64,000 nt of DNA. Source: Neoarius graeffei. Taxonomy: Eukaryota > Chordata > Actinopteri > Siluriformes > Ariidae. The stretch lies in NCBI RefSeq assembly GCF_027579695.1, contig NC_083570.1:5797001-5861000 (forward strand), given 5' to 3'. The translations under genes were made by a program, and so were the position numbers. The notes beneath the pieces were generated by a model. The model made no database searches. It was not told the DNA's origin and saw nothing but the letters and a program-made list of their open reading frames with translations. Within the stretch, counting starts at the first letter, position 1; every line of letters begins with the position of its first letter. Of the stretch, positions 46,901 through 56,124 are shown piece after piece.

Positions 46901-48167
46901 CATTTTTCATGGACCATTCAGACTCATCTGATGATGAATGTAATGAGGACATTTAATGTCTCTCTCTACACATGTTCACACACACACTAATAGATAATAC
47001 ATAATATACATAATAATACTTGATAATACACATAATACTTGCATATCAAAACATCAAATGTTTTTCAGTGATGAATGTTTTGAATTGGACTTTTAATATT
47101 AGAATCAGTTCAGTTGTACTGAATGTTATTTTTCATATTATACGATATTTCATATTGTAAGGGGCTTGAATTTGAGTTCAATAAACAGAATAATCTGTTT
47201 ATATTTTTGTCTCAACTGGTTGCATGTTTTCATATAGGGAGCGACCTTAACAGCACTGAGTATTGAGTGCTACTGTAGAGATACATTATACGCTGCCATT
47301 CATAATTAAATCTAGATCTTCCGAACTTTAACACATCATGGTGAAGAAAATACTGCAATTTCCTGGCAACAAAATTGTGGCTAGTGAAAAGGCTGAATGG
47401 CTAGTGACTCGGGAAAACCACTAGCCACAGTGGCCGGTGAGCAAAAAAGTTAATGTAAAGCCCTGATACACACATTGAAATTAAAGTTCAAATCATATCA
47501 CTGACTAAAGCACCTGTTTCTAGATGGGAAACTATAATTAAGATGATTTAATTCTGGAAAGATTTCTAGTTCTCACCTGTTTCTCAGCTCTTTCTGCTGC
47601 AACTGTGACGGTGTCGTGACCTTTGTGATGATCCATCGTACACAAATAACAGATGCAGGTTTGATCAGTACGACAGTAGATCTCAATCAGCTTGTTATGT
47701 TCAGAGCAGATCTTCTCTTGGAGTTTTGCTGAGGCTTCAATTAATGTGTGTTTTTTCAAAGCAGGAACTTCAAGATGAGGTTTCAGATGAATTTCACAAA
47801 ATGAAGTCAAACACATCAGACAGGACTTGATGGCTTTGTGTTTTCTCCCGGTGCAGAAATCACACTCCACAGCTCCAGGTCCAGCGTAACAGCGAGCAGG
47901 AGAAGCAGCTTGGACTTCAGTCTTCTTCAGTTTCTCCACCACTTCATCCAGCATGTTGTTTCTGCGTAGAACAGGCCTTGTCGTGAAAGTGTCTCTGCAC
48001 TGAGGACAGCTGTAGACGCCCTTCTGATCCTCCTGATCCCAGCAGCCATTAATACACACCTTACAGAAACTGTGACCACAGGAGATAGCCACCGGATCCT
48101 TCAGGAGATCCAGACACACTGGACACATGAACTGGTCCTGATCTACTGAAATACTGGCCTCGGCCAT
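38710..48167 (-). CDS. finTRIM-type E3 ubiquitin ligase B (TRIM25-like/TRIM16-like), five exons
   Basis: Exons on the minus strand are 47577-48167 (591 bp), 40643-40738 (96 bp), 40231-40464 (234 bp), 39927-40098 (172 bp) and 38710-39230 (521 bp). All have GT/AG borders and the same phases as gene A, giving 538 codons with the stop. Coiled-coil exons 2 and 3 are nearly identical to gene A. Exon 4 differs in the linker (SGRRSLPFHRPSFH against SGRRSPTRSRPNFH), and the SPRY exon is 12 bp shorter near its end. The family role is a RING E3 ligase with a ligand-binding SPRY domain, inferred to act in antiviral defence. Intron 1 is enlarged to 6.8 kb by hAT elements. The (TG)n run before exon 3 is much longer than in gene A. 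No frame break is seen. Confidence 0.88.
39621..39660. repeat. (GT)n microsatellite
   Basis: A GT run in finTRIM B intron 4; the matching run in copy A (10721-10741) is shorter. Confidence 0.9.
40473..40535. repeat. Expanded (CA)n microsatellite beside finTRIM B exon 3 acceptor
   Basis: On the gene strand it is a (TG)n run of about 63 bp ending just before the CCGAACAG acceptor. The copy A run is about 26 bp. Confidence 0.95.
40856..42172 (+). mobile_element. Non-autonomous hAT element with ZMYM1-like N-terminal remnant, copy B only
   Basis: Perfect ends CAGGGCCGTTGACAG and CTGTCAACGGCCCTG. It inserted in a (GT)n run, so the 8-bp duplication TGTGTGTG lies on each side. An internal plus-strand frame includes KRDEEAKSLRGSLHRYFRK, like the basic N-terminus of ZMYM1-type hAT proteins. 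The catalytic core is absent. Copy A has only the GT run at this place (about 11887). Confidence 0.88.
42104..42124. repeat. Long G run
   Basis: An uninterrupted run of about 20 G residues near the right end of the hAT at 40856-42172, close to another eight-G run. It could form a G-quadruplex and is prone to length error. Confidence 0.85.
42966..44390 (+). mobile_element. hAT element inserted in the older hAT, copy B only
   Basis: Ends CAGGGGCGGTCTTACC and, inverted, CAGTGGCGGATTTAGC. The 8-bp duplication GCTAGAAC lies at 42958-42965 and 44391-44398. A frame from 43234 reads MKRSYPSGSKKKRKKRKDGE, then MLPKLGSFFTTTVSN and a long acidic tail to 43581, resembling the N-terminus of ZMYM1-like hAT transposases. 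The core is replaced by (TC)n, (CTCA)n and (CA)n repeats (43757-43995). It is non-autonomous. Confidence 0.88.
43757..43995. repeat. Composite (TC)n, (CTCA)n, (CA)n microsatellites
   Basis: Three simple repeats lie within 240 bp inside the hAT at 42966-44390. Confidence 0.9.
45002..47465 (+). mobile_element. hAT element with zinc-finger transposase remnant, copy B only
   Basis: Ends CAGGGCTTTACATTAGC and, inverted, CAGGGCTTTACATTAACT. Target duplications are AGACACTC (44994-45001) and ATACACAC (47466-47473); the copy A empty site reads AGACACAC. Around 46580-46960 a broken frame gives SKTENTLYCEDCRKSGKDRH and CFQSLAVMKSAELERMELLF, a TTF-type finger and start of an hAT transposase. The rest of the transposase is missing. 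Confidence 0.85.
45900..46150. mobile_element. Possible nested non-autonomous element
   Basis: A left edge CAGAGGCGATTCTAGAG with GGCCCC, and a right edge rich in GGGGCCCC ending TTGCCTG, resemble hAT-like ends. I found no convincing target duplication. Confidence 0.35.
47577..48167 (-). CDS. finTRIM B exon 1: RING and B-boxes
   Basis: Starts MAEASISVDQDQFM at 48167. All eight RING Cys/His positions are kept as in gene A. B-box 1 carries a cluster of changes (HKAIKSCLMCLTSFCEIHLK against HKAVNSCLICLASYCETHLK). The donor after AEKQ is in phase 0 at 47576-47575. Confidence 0.92.
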
Positions 48168-49090
48168 TTTCCTGAAATCACACCGAGAGAGAGATCAGTT
48201 TTGTTTTCTCTGAAATGAGGAGTTACTTCCTGGTTCTGTGTGTGAAAGAGCAATAGAGGAAGAGGAGGAGCACAAACACAGAGAGATCATGAACACTCCT
48301 CTATTAACCATTTCATCTCCCTTCAGTGCAGAAATATAACTCATGTAGCTGCACTGATTAGGATTAATTTCATGAAATACTCACAGAATGGATCTTAATT
48401 TTCAGGACTTTTCCACCTACTGACACCTCAAGCACAACTTTCAGCCTTGTTGATAAATTACAATTGTTTCACTTGAACAGCTTTTTCCTTGTGACATCTT
48501 TAAACTGATCTTCATCCCTAAAGAATGTTGGAGCCATTTTAAAAGTGAGGAGGACGCAGCTGTCAGGAAGGAAAACCGTATTTTATTGATTTTGCATTGT
48601 TTATTGCGAATAGAAATCACAAAAGTAGATCTTTTTTTCTACATAATCTCCATTTCACTCAGTATGAGCGCTCCAGGCTTAACAAGAGCCTGAACTCTTC
48701 ATGACCTGCTGTTTGTGGAAACTAATCCACTTTGTGTTGGGTCACATCCCACCACCTCATCGCAGATTAGTTTCCTGGACCAGCATGCCTCATCCTCTTT
48801 TATTCCTTGCATCATGATTTATCAAGAACATTATACTGGGTCGATGAAGAATTCTTTCTCATGAACAGATTGTTGAGATGGAAATGAAGTTGGTAGATGA
48901 ATATGTTTGAGATCAGAGATCCTGAGTCGCCTCAATCAGTCATTAGATGTGTCTTTGAGAAGTAGGAGAACACTGGAGAACCAGGAGGAAACCCACACTG
49001 ACACGGGTCATTTTAACATTGTTAACAGACTGAAATGAATGTGCTGAAAGGCAGAAGAAAGAAATCTGCTGGTAGTGTTAACACAAGATG

Positions 49091-50335
49091 AGCTCAAGAT
49101 ATAAAAAAATCGGAAATTATAAAAGAATATAAAGAAGGTGGCGTACAAGCAATTGACTTTGAATGTCTAAATGCTGTCTTAAAAATAAAATGGTTAAAAT
49201 CTTTTCTGCTAGGTAGAAATAATATTTCATTTTGTCTTTCCAGAGGTTTATTTGAAAAAAATGGGAGGTATTGAGTTTGTCCTTAAATGTGATTTTAAAA
49301 TAGAAAAACTACCAGTCAAGTTGGTGTCCTTTCACAAGCAGGTTCTGTTATACTGGAAACTTATGCACAACCACAACTTTACACCACACCAAACACCGAT
49401 TTGGAATAATAGATATGTTCTGTGTCATGGAAAATCTCTCTTTTTGCAACACTGGATGGATAAAGGTATTTGGTTAATATCTCACCTTATGGATAATCAG
49501 GCCAACTGGCTGTTATATGAAAACTTCTGCTCCATTCATAATATTACCTGCAAAAAAGCTGAATTTAATAAAATATGCAAAGCAATTCCTCAACCAGTCA
49601 AACAACTTGTACAAAACATTGATCCTGAGAGTTTGCCTCCTCCTAACCTTCCAATACTCTACATCATGGAACAAGACTTTCTTAACATAGAGATACCAAA
49701 CAAAATCCTACATAATCATTTGAATAATAATCTGTACCCAATACGTTCAAATAGAAATTCCATCTTTCAGAAGTTCTCTGAAGTAGAGGTTAAAAAATGG
49801 AGGACCCAATATCTAAAATTTCCTGTAAGTCCAAAGGTGAAGGAAGCGCATGTTAAGATTTTGAATGAGATTTATCCATCCAGTGGAATGCTAAGAGTGA
49901 GGTTCAATATTGACAGTATTGATAACAACTGTATTTTCTGTGAATCAGATATTGAAACTACGGACCATCTTTTCTTTCAATGTATTTACACAAAAACATT
50001 TTGGGAGGACTTTTTGGACTGGCTTTCTTCTAAAATCCAGCTACAGGACACACTTACCCTGGACAACATAACATTTGGGACGAGTCTGAAGGATTCACAA
50101 GCGGACTATGTTATGAATAATTTACTACTGTTCTCGAAATATTTCATTCACTGCTCAAAATGGGAAAAAGTAAAGCCTATTTTCACTGTGTTCAAAAAAC
50201 ATCTTGTAGAAAAATCTCACTGCCTTAAAGTGGATGAAATGCAAAAAAGCAATGTCACTCTTGAATGCATTTGATCATTTGAAAATATTTGAAGACTTCG
50301 AATGATAATTATACAACTGTGTGAATGTAAAAAAA
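49091..50335 (+). mobile_element. L1-Tx1 LINE ORF2 C-terminus, 340-codon open frame
   Basis: The frame 49252-50274 contains SFHKQVLLYWKLMHNHNFTP, FPVSPKVKEAHVKILNEIYP and a zinc-binding CIFCESDIETTDHLFFQC, the zf-RVT region at the end of Tx1-type ORF2. Upstream, GGVQAIDFECLNAVLKIKWL extends the match to about 49100. It ends in a poly-A run at 50328-50339. It is 5'-truncated and abuts the right edge of segmental copy B. Confidence 0.85.
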
Positions 50336-50389
50336 AAAACAATTTGTGATGCATTGTGGGATACTTTGAGTGCACTGTATAGGGTGTAA

Positions 50390-50482
50390 ATAATCCTCAC
50401 TAAGGTTTCGGACAGCACTACAAAATGGCTTCCTCACTATATAGTGCCCTGTATAGTGAGTAGGGAGTGATTTCAGACACAG
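50390..50482. repeat. Terminal sequence of a DNA-transposon-like repeat
   Basis: CTCACTATATAGTGCCCTG, TAGTGAGTAGGGAGTGATTT and CAGACACAG make up a teleost repeat end. A related end in the same orientation is at 54435-54458 plus 56056-56104, split by the ISL2EU-type element. Confidence 0.45.
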
Positions 50483-50849
50483 GGGTTGTCAAAAGAAGTG
50501 CGCGCCCTCTTTCGAATGCTGACGTAATCAAGCGGGAAGTTTTGTTTGTTTTGATAGCAATCAGGAAAGTTTGAAAAAAGTAGGCAGTAATCGTCATTTC
50601 AACTCGTTTGGAAAACAGTTTTCTGAGGGAGGATCCAAGTTTTCAAAATGGCGGCACTGATACCTGGCTGACACCTCACGTTTCGAAGTCTCGCACAAGT
50701 CTCGTGAAGATCGCGCGGATAAGCGATGCCTGCCGTGGAATAGCTACGGCTAACAGCTACGGCTGCCAAACAAAAACCGTAAAATTAAGGTAAACTATCT
50801 TAATTCAAATTAAGTCCAGAAAAATTACTTTTACAGAAATTTTCATTAA

Positions 50850-51190
50850 ATGGTCTGCAGAAAAATACCATTATTTTACAAATTTTTCCTAAATTATTAC
50901 AATCAAACACTTTTAATAAAGTGACAATGCTAAAAGTTCTGCGGAAAAATACCGTTATTTCACAGATTTTTCATGGATTATTACAATCAAACACTTTAAA
51001 TAAAGTGCCGATGCTAAGAGTTCTGTGGAAAAATACCGTTATTTCACAGATTTTTCATGGATTATTACAATCAAACACTTTAAATAAAGTGCCGATGCTA
51101 AGAGTTCTGTGAAAAATATCGTTATTTCACAGATTTTTACTAAATTATTCTGATCAAACACTTTTAATAAAGGGACAATGCTAAGAGTTC
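50850..51190. repeat. Tandem repeat, 84-bp unit, about four copies
   Basis: Each unit contains ACAATCAAACACTTT, AATAAAGTG, GCTAAGAGTTCTGTGG, AAAAATACCGTTATTTCACA and GATTTTTCATGG. Because 84 is divisible by 3, a frame runs through and repeats VLWKNTVISQIFHGLLQSN; this is probably not a real protein. Confidence 0.85.
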
Positions 51191-51422
51191 TGGTTCCAAG
51201 AGTTTTGGTGAAAAAAATGCTATGGTTCTCCTGTTTCAGGCTGTTCTAGTTTGGTGGAAGAGTGGATGGTGGGAGAACGACAGGATTTCAGCTCTTACTT
51301 ATTAATATTCATGACATGTAACCGTGTTACCTCTGATTGGCTAATTGTGACGCTACCTCCAGTGAGTCAGAACCATTTCTGGCGCGAAGTCTGACATCCG
51401 GGTACTTTTAACGTCAGGCCAC

Positions 51423-52898
51423 ATGACCTTGGAGCCGCCATATTTAACTAGGGGAAAGCCTGGAAAGCCTAAAAGCTGTTGTGTTGTTGGCTGCACAGCC
51501 AATGCAAACAAGAACCCAGCATTAAAGTTTCATATGTTGCCATTAGGTGGGAAAAGACGTTTGCAGTGGCTGAGAGCCATAAATAGAAGTGAAATAAAGT
51601 CTGATGGATCTGTGAACCATGAGAAGCTCTGGGAGCCTAACTCGAACTATACTTATGTTTGTGGGCAACACTTTATAAGTGGTGAGTAATCACTGAGAAT
51701 AAAATCCAATAAAATGTTGATATATTTGTTTATCTTCATTGTATGGATCAGGATGTAATACTGCAATACACTAAATGTATGTATCTGACCTCTTTGTTTA
51801 CCTGTGTTCGTGCTTGTGTACTGAACTGGTGCATGTAAAGGCTTGAATTTTTAAATTTGAGTTATTTTATAGGCTTATTCCCAAATAGATAAGAGGCAAG
51901 TAGGGCAAATTACTATATCATATGGACAAGTGTATATTTTATACCAAAATAATTTGTGTTAAAAATGTTTTAATGTAATGTTTTCTGCAGTTGTCTTTTA
52001 TTAAATATAAATTATATCTATACATTATTAATATATTCATTTTATAGATATTTCTATCCACATCTTTACTTTTAATAAAAATGGATTGACAATATGTGGT
52101 TTCACTGAAGTATGTATCAATATTTTTTCAGGAGAAAAAGTGAATGATCATACATCCTGATTATGTGCCCTCAATCTTTCCAACTTGTGGATCCAGCCAA
52201 AGTCAAAGTAAATCTGCAATGAAGCTGTCCAAGTTTGAAAGGAAGTCACAGCGAGTAACAGAAAGGTTATAATGGTAAAATATTCTATTTTTGTAATACA
52301 CAAGCTTACTGGTGTATTTATGTTGTCATTGCAACTGTAAAGGAAAATTTGATAATCTTTGTATTATAAATCCTTTGAAATGTTGGTAGAGAGAACACTG
52401 CCAACATACTTGTGAACTCATTACTTTTCTTAATTTCCCTGAACAGGTTAAAACATATTAATCTGAAGTCTGTTTCAAAATTTAGTAATGTCCTGTGATA
52501 TACCTGTCAATCAATACAGTTTGAATAACACACTGATAATATTTTTATATTTTGCAGGTGCAACCCCTCCAAGGAAGCGTTTGAAATCTGACCAGGTTAT
52601 TGTATCACCCAGCCAAACACCAAGCCAGCCTTCTCATAATCTCCCAGATGATTCTATAAATAATGCCTCTGACCCTCCTTTGGAAGTGCTTCCTTCACCC
52701 AAGGTTGCCAACAATGCAGATCCTCCACATGTGGATCCTGATGCTTCTTTGTCAAGTCCGATCCAGAAGCCACTTTCAGTGTCTGAACGTGAACAGATGT
52801 ACACAGAGATTCACAACTTATGCAAAGAAAGGGATGAAGCCCTTGCAAAGGTATCTGCTATGGAGATGCTGATGCAGGAAAAAACATTGTCATCAAAA
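51423..52898 (+). pseudogene. THAP-domain gene (or P-element-like transposon gene), broken
   Basis: Exon 51423-51681 encodes a full THAP DNA-binding domain: CCVVGCTANANKNPALKFHM, LP, RLQWLRAIN, and YVCGQHFISG ending at a GTGAGT donor, giving the C-x3-C ... C-x2-H zinc site (C20, C24, C80, H83). The second exon (from 52132) has lost frame before HPDYVPSIFP, a usual THAP follow-on. A third block (52559-52898) reads ATPPRKRLKSDQVIV and REQMYTEIHNLCKERDEALA, a likely coiled coil, and is cut by a SINE. No transposase core is seen. It could be a dead host THAP gene or the 5' end of a P-type transposon. Confidence 0.7.
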
Positions 52899-53276
52899 TC
52901 TCATCTCATCCCATCTCATTATCTCTAGCCGCTTTATCCTTCTACAGGGTCGCAGGCAAGCTGGAGCCTATCCCAGCTGACTACGGGCGAAAGGCAGGGT
53001 ACACCCTGGACAAGTCGCCAGGTCATCACAGGGCTGACACATAGACACAGACAACCATTCACACTCACATTCACACCTACGGTCAATTTAGAGTCACCAG
53101 TTAACCTAACCTGCATGTCTTTGGACTGTGGGGGAAACCGGAGCACCCGGAGGAAACCCACACGGACACGGGGAGAACATGCAAACTCCACACAGAAAGG
53201 CCCTCGCCGGCCACGGGGCTCGAACCCGGACCTTCTTGCTGTGAGGCGACAGCGCTAACCACTACACCACTGTGCC
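52899..53276 (-). mobile_element. Full-length SINE, reverse orientation
   Basis: Starts with the tail CTCATCTCATCCCATCTC and ends with the tRNA-like head in reverse (CACTACACCACTGTGCC). Same family as 12053-12430. It interrupts the THAP locus. No clear target duplication was found. Confidence 0.92.
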
Positions 53277-53821
53277 AATTCATATTGAATACAACTTTGC
53301 ATACTATTTTTCTATCAAATGGTCTTGCAGTTTTATTTTGTACACTTTTTGTGGGGGTTACTGCATATTTCAGGTATAAAAAAAAATGCTACTCAAATTC
53401 ACATGTATTTTGCATATCTTAACAGAAGCAGATAGTTTTAAGGTTATTAGCCAAGGCAAAACTGGATATAGTCAGTATAACATAAGCAAGCTTCTGTATT
53501 ATGAGCCCTTTATTGCACATAAGCTATAACAAAAATACAAGAATATAGATATTCTAGCAACAAGAGTTGCCAGTTGTATCCTACAAATTAAATAAACAAA
53601 ACTATACTTGACTAAATGTAACACACGTTCATAAATGGTGACAAAACTTATAAACCAATGTAATCCTGGCAATTAAGCAGATACAATTCCCCTAACATGG
53701 ACGCTCTCTTTTTCCCCGAGTCAAATACGACGGGCCTGTTGTCAAGGTGAGTCTCGTCGTGATCGTGATCGTGACGTCACGCCGACTTCGAGTGTACAAC
53801 CGATGATCATAACCAAGCAAT
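53277..53821. other. No gene recognised
   Basis: This stretch may continue the THAP locus beyond the SINE. I see no further family motif. GC-rich text near 53715-53790 has several CGT/GTGACGTCAC words. Confidence 0.3.
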
Positions 53822-54105
53822 ATTGTTAATAATATTGACAAAATACTACATTCATAAGTCTAAATTTCAGAATAAAAAACTAATTTTACAGAACTTAATA
53901 TGGGACATTAAACTGTATGTAACCACAGTTTCTAGCAGCAACAATAAGGCTGTCAAAACAAACACTTTTTGTGCTATACAATGTGTTTATTATGTTTTTG
54001 TTTATTTATTTTGTAATGTACATCCCCCTGGCGTAGTTGCACCAATGCTACTGTAATGTAGACTGTATACTTGTATTGATCTAATTTAAAAAAAAAAAAA
54101 AAAGC
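53822..54105 (+). mobile_element. Very short L1-Tx1 LINE 3' end
   Basis: LTKYYIHKSKFQNKKLILQN and NNKAVKTNTFC match the last residues of the L1-Tx1 ORF2 at 58560-58700. A poly-A run ends it near 54105. Confidence 0.75.
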
Positions 54106-54458
54106 GCAATAAATCCCATCATGCATTGCGATCGCGCTGAAAGAAATCAAATTAAAAGTCTCAAATTTGATTTAATAAAAGGCAGCAGAGAAGAAGTATT
54201 CAGCCTTGATTTTAAAAAAACTGAAAGATTCAGGTACTTTTGTATTTATTAATGTGGAAAATGTGCTCAGTATAATATGGATTTATCACAAAAATGCATG
54301 CATGTATTTATTATTTTGAAAACCCACCAGCCGACTGATCTGGTACGTTTTAATTGTGCGACAGTAATGACGTAAATACTAGCGTGACGGACTAGTGTCT
54401 GAAAGCGTTTTTGTTTTTCCCCATTTTACAAATGAGCTCACTATATAGTCCTGAATAT

Positions 54459-56053
54459 TGAGGTATTTCACCTGACGTCACAGGGTCACGTGACGCCCCG
54501 GTGTCCGCCATTTTGGACGGCAAGCTAGCTAATGTCAACAACAGTAGCTGGTATGTTACTGTAGCAATGTTTACATTCAGTCATTTGGATGACTGTTAAA
54601 ACCTTTCAGTCTCAAGGTTTTCCTTTACTGTATTTACTAGTTTACTGAGCCAGCCAGCCCCGGAGCGCTAGCTAGCCAGCCAGCCAGCCCGCCCCGGAGC
54701 GCTAGCCAGCCAGCCAGCCCCGGCGCGCTAGCCAGCCAGCCAGCCAGTCCCGGAGCGCTAGCTAGCGCCAGCCATTCAGCCCCGGAGCGCTAGCTAGCGC
54801 CAGCCAGCCAGCCCCGGAGCGCTAGCTAGCGCCAGCCAGCCAGCCCCGGAGCGCTAGCTAGCGCCAGCCAGCCAGCCCCGGAGCGCTAGCTAGCGCCAGC
54901 CAGCCAGCCCCGGAGCGCTAGCTAGCGCCAGCCAGCCAGCCCCGGAGCGCTAGCTAGCGCCAGCCAGCCAGCCCCGGAGCGCTAGCTAGCGCCAGCCAGC
55001 CAGCCCCGGAGCGCTAGCTAGCGCCAGCCAGCCAGCCCCGGAGCGCTAGCTAGCGCCAGCCAGCCAGCCCCGGAGCGCTAGCTAGCTAGTGCCAGCCAGC
55101 CAGCCAGCCCCGGAGCGCTAGCTAGCTAGCGCTAGCCAGCCAGCCCCGGAGCGCTAGCTAGCTAGCCAGCGCCAGCCAGCCCCGGAGCGCTAGCTAGCTA
55201 GCTAGCCAGCGCCAGCCAGCCCCGGAGCGCTAGCTAGCTAGCTAGCCAGCGCCAGCCAGCCCCGGAGCGCTAGCTAGCTAGCCAGCGCCAGCCAGCCCCG
55301 GAGCGCTAGCTAGCTAGCCAGCGCCAGCCAGCCCCGGAGCGCTAGCTAGCTAGCGCCAGCCATTCAGCCAGCCAGCCCCGGAGCGCTAGCTAGCTAGCGC
55401 CAGCCATTCAGCCAGCCAGCCCCGGAGCGCTAGCTAGCTAGCGCCAGCCAGCCAGCCAGCCCCAGAGCACTAGCTAGCGCCAGCCAGCCAGCCCCGGAGC
55501 GCTAGCTAGCTAGCGCCAGCCAGCCCCAGAGTGCTAGCTAGCTAGCTAGCGCCAGCCAGCCAGCCCCAGAGTGCTAGCTAGCTAGCTAGCACCAGCCAGC
55601 CAGCCCCAGAGTGCTAGCTAGCTAGCGCCAGCCAGCCAGCCCGCCCCGGAGCGCGCTCAGTAAACTAGTAAATACAGTAAAGGAAAAACTTATAACGGGC
55701 CATGTCTCAACAGACTAAGAAATTATTTCAATGACATTTAATAACATTTTGTTTATCCTGAGGACCGAAAGTAAATGAAAATGTGAACAAATCTTAGCTG
55801 TCAGTGAACAATCCTGGTGGAAGCAGGTAAACGTCGTTCTCTAAGCCTGCTAACCTCAATTTTTGCAAATACCTCTCCCTCTGCTCGCCCTGTAAATGCC
55901 CTACGTCGCTGGATAGTGAAGGTGTTTTTTGCATTTTGCTCCTTTTTCTTTTATGTTTTTCGTTTGTCGCCTTCCTCGTATTCAAACTGATTCGAGCCGT
56001 GCCGTCCAAAATGGCAGCGTCACATGACTTGGTCACGTGAGTGAAATACCTCA
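54459..56053 (-). mobile_element. ISL2EU-type DNA transposon carrying a minisatellite
   Basis: Inverted ends share TGAGGTATTTCAC, GTCACGTGA and CCATTTTGGACGGCA. AT flanks both sides (54457-54458 and 56054-56055). Near the right end, the minus strand reads RERYLQKLRLAGLENDVYLL and then PPGLFTDS, related to the YMSKINDLQICDPYGLPDG segment of the ISL2EU element at 29465. Most of the interior is minisatellite. It is non-autonomous. Confidence 0.75.
54645..55665. repeat. Palindromic GC-rich minisatellite, unit 28 bp and variants
   Basis: The core unit contains CCAGCCCCGGAGCGCTAGCT and then AGCGC. Many units hold the perfect palindrome GCGCTAGCTAGCGC. There are roughly 30 units; some are extended by GCTA, CAGC or CATTCAGC. 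The array is bordered by inverted copies of TACTGTATTTACTAGTTTAC. Confidence 0.95.
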
Positions 56054-56124
56054 ATAGTAATTCCCTATATAGAGAGTAGTGAATGAGTGAGTGATTTCGG
56101 ACACAAGGCTAGTTTAACTGTTGT

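Larger units (their letters stand above)
36620..49090. repeat. Segmental duplication, copy B
   Basis: Direct repeat of 5318-16798, containing the complete second finTRIM gene. It is longer because three hAT elements inserted here (40856, 42966, 45002), partly offset by loss of intron sequence (the parts matching about 9755-10637 and 13380-14886 of copy A) and absence of the copy A hAT and SINE. Confidence 0.9.

Noticed and set aside
50921-51112. 63-residue open frame with an internal peptide repeat
   Set aside because: It comes from an 84-bp tandem DNA repeat; no start context or homology supports a protein.
54645-55665. CRISPR-like regular repeat array
   Set aside because: Units are contiguous with no unique spacers, inside a eukaryotic DNA transposon; it is a minisatellite.
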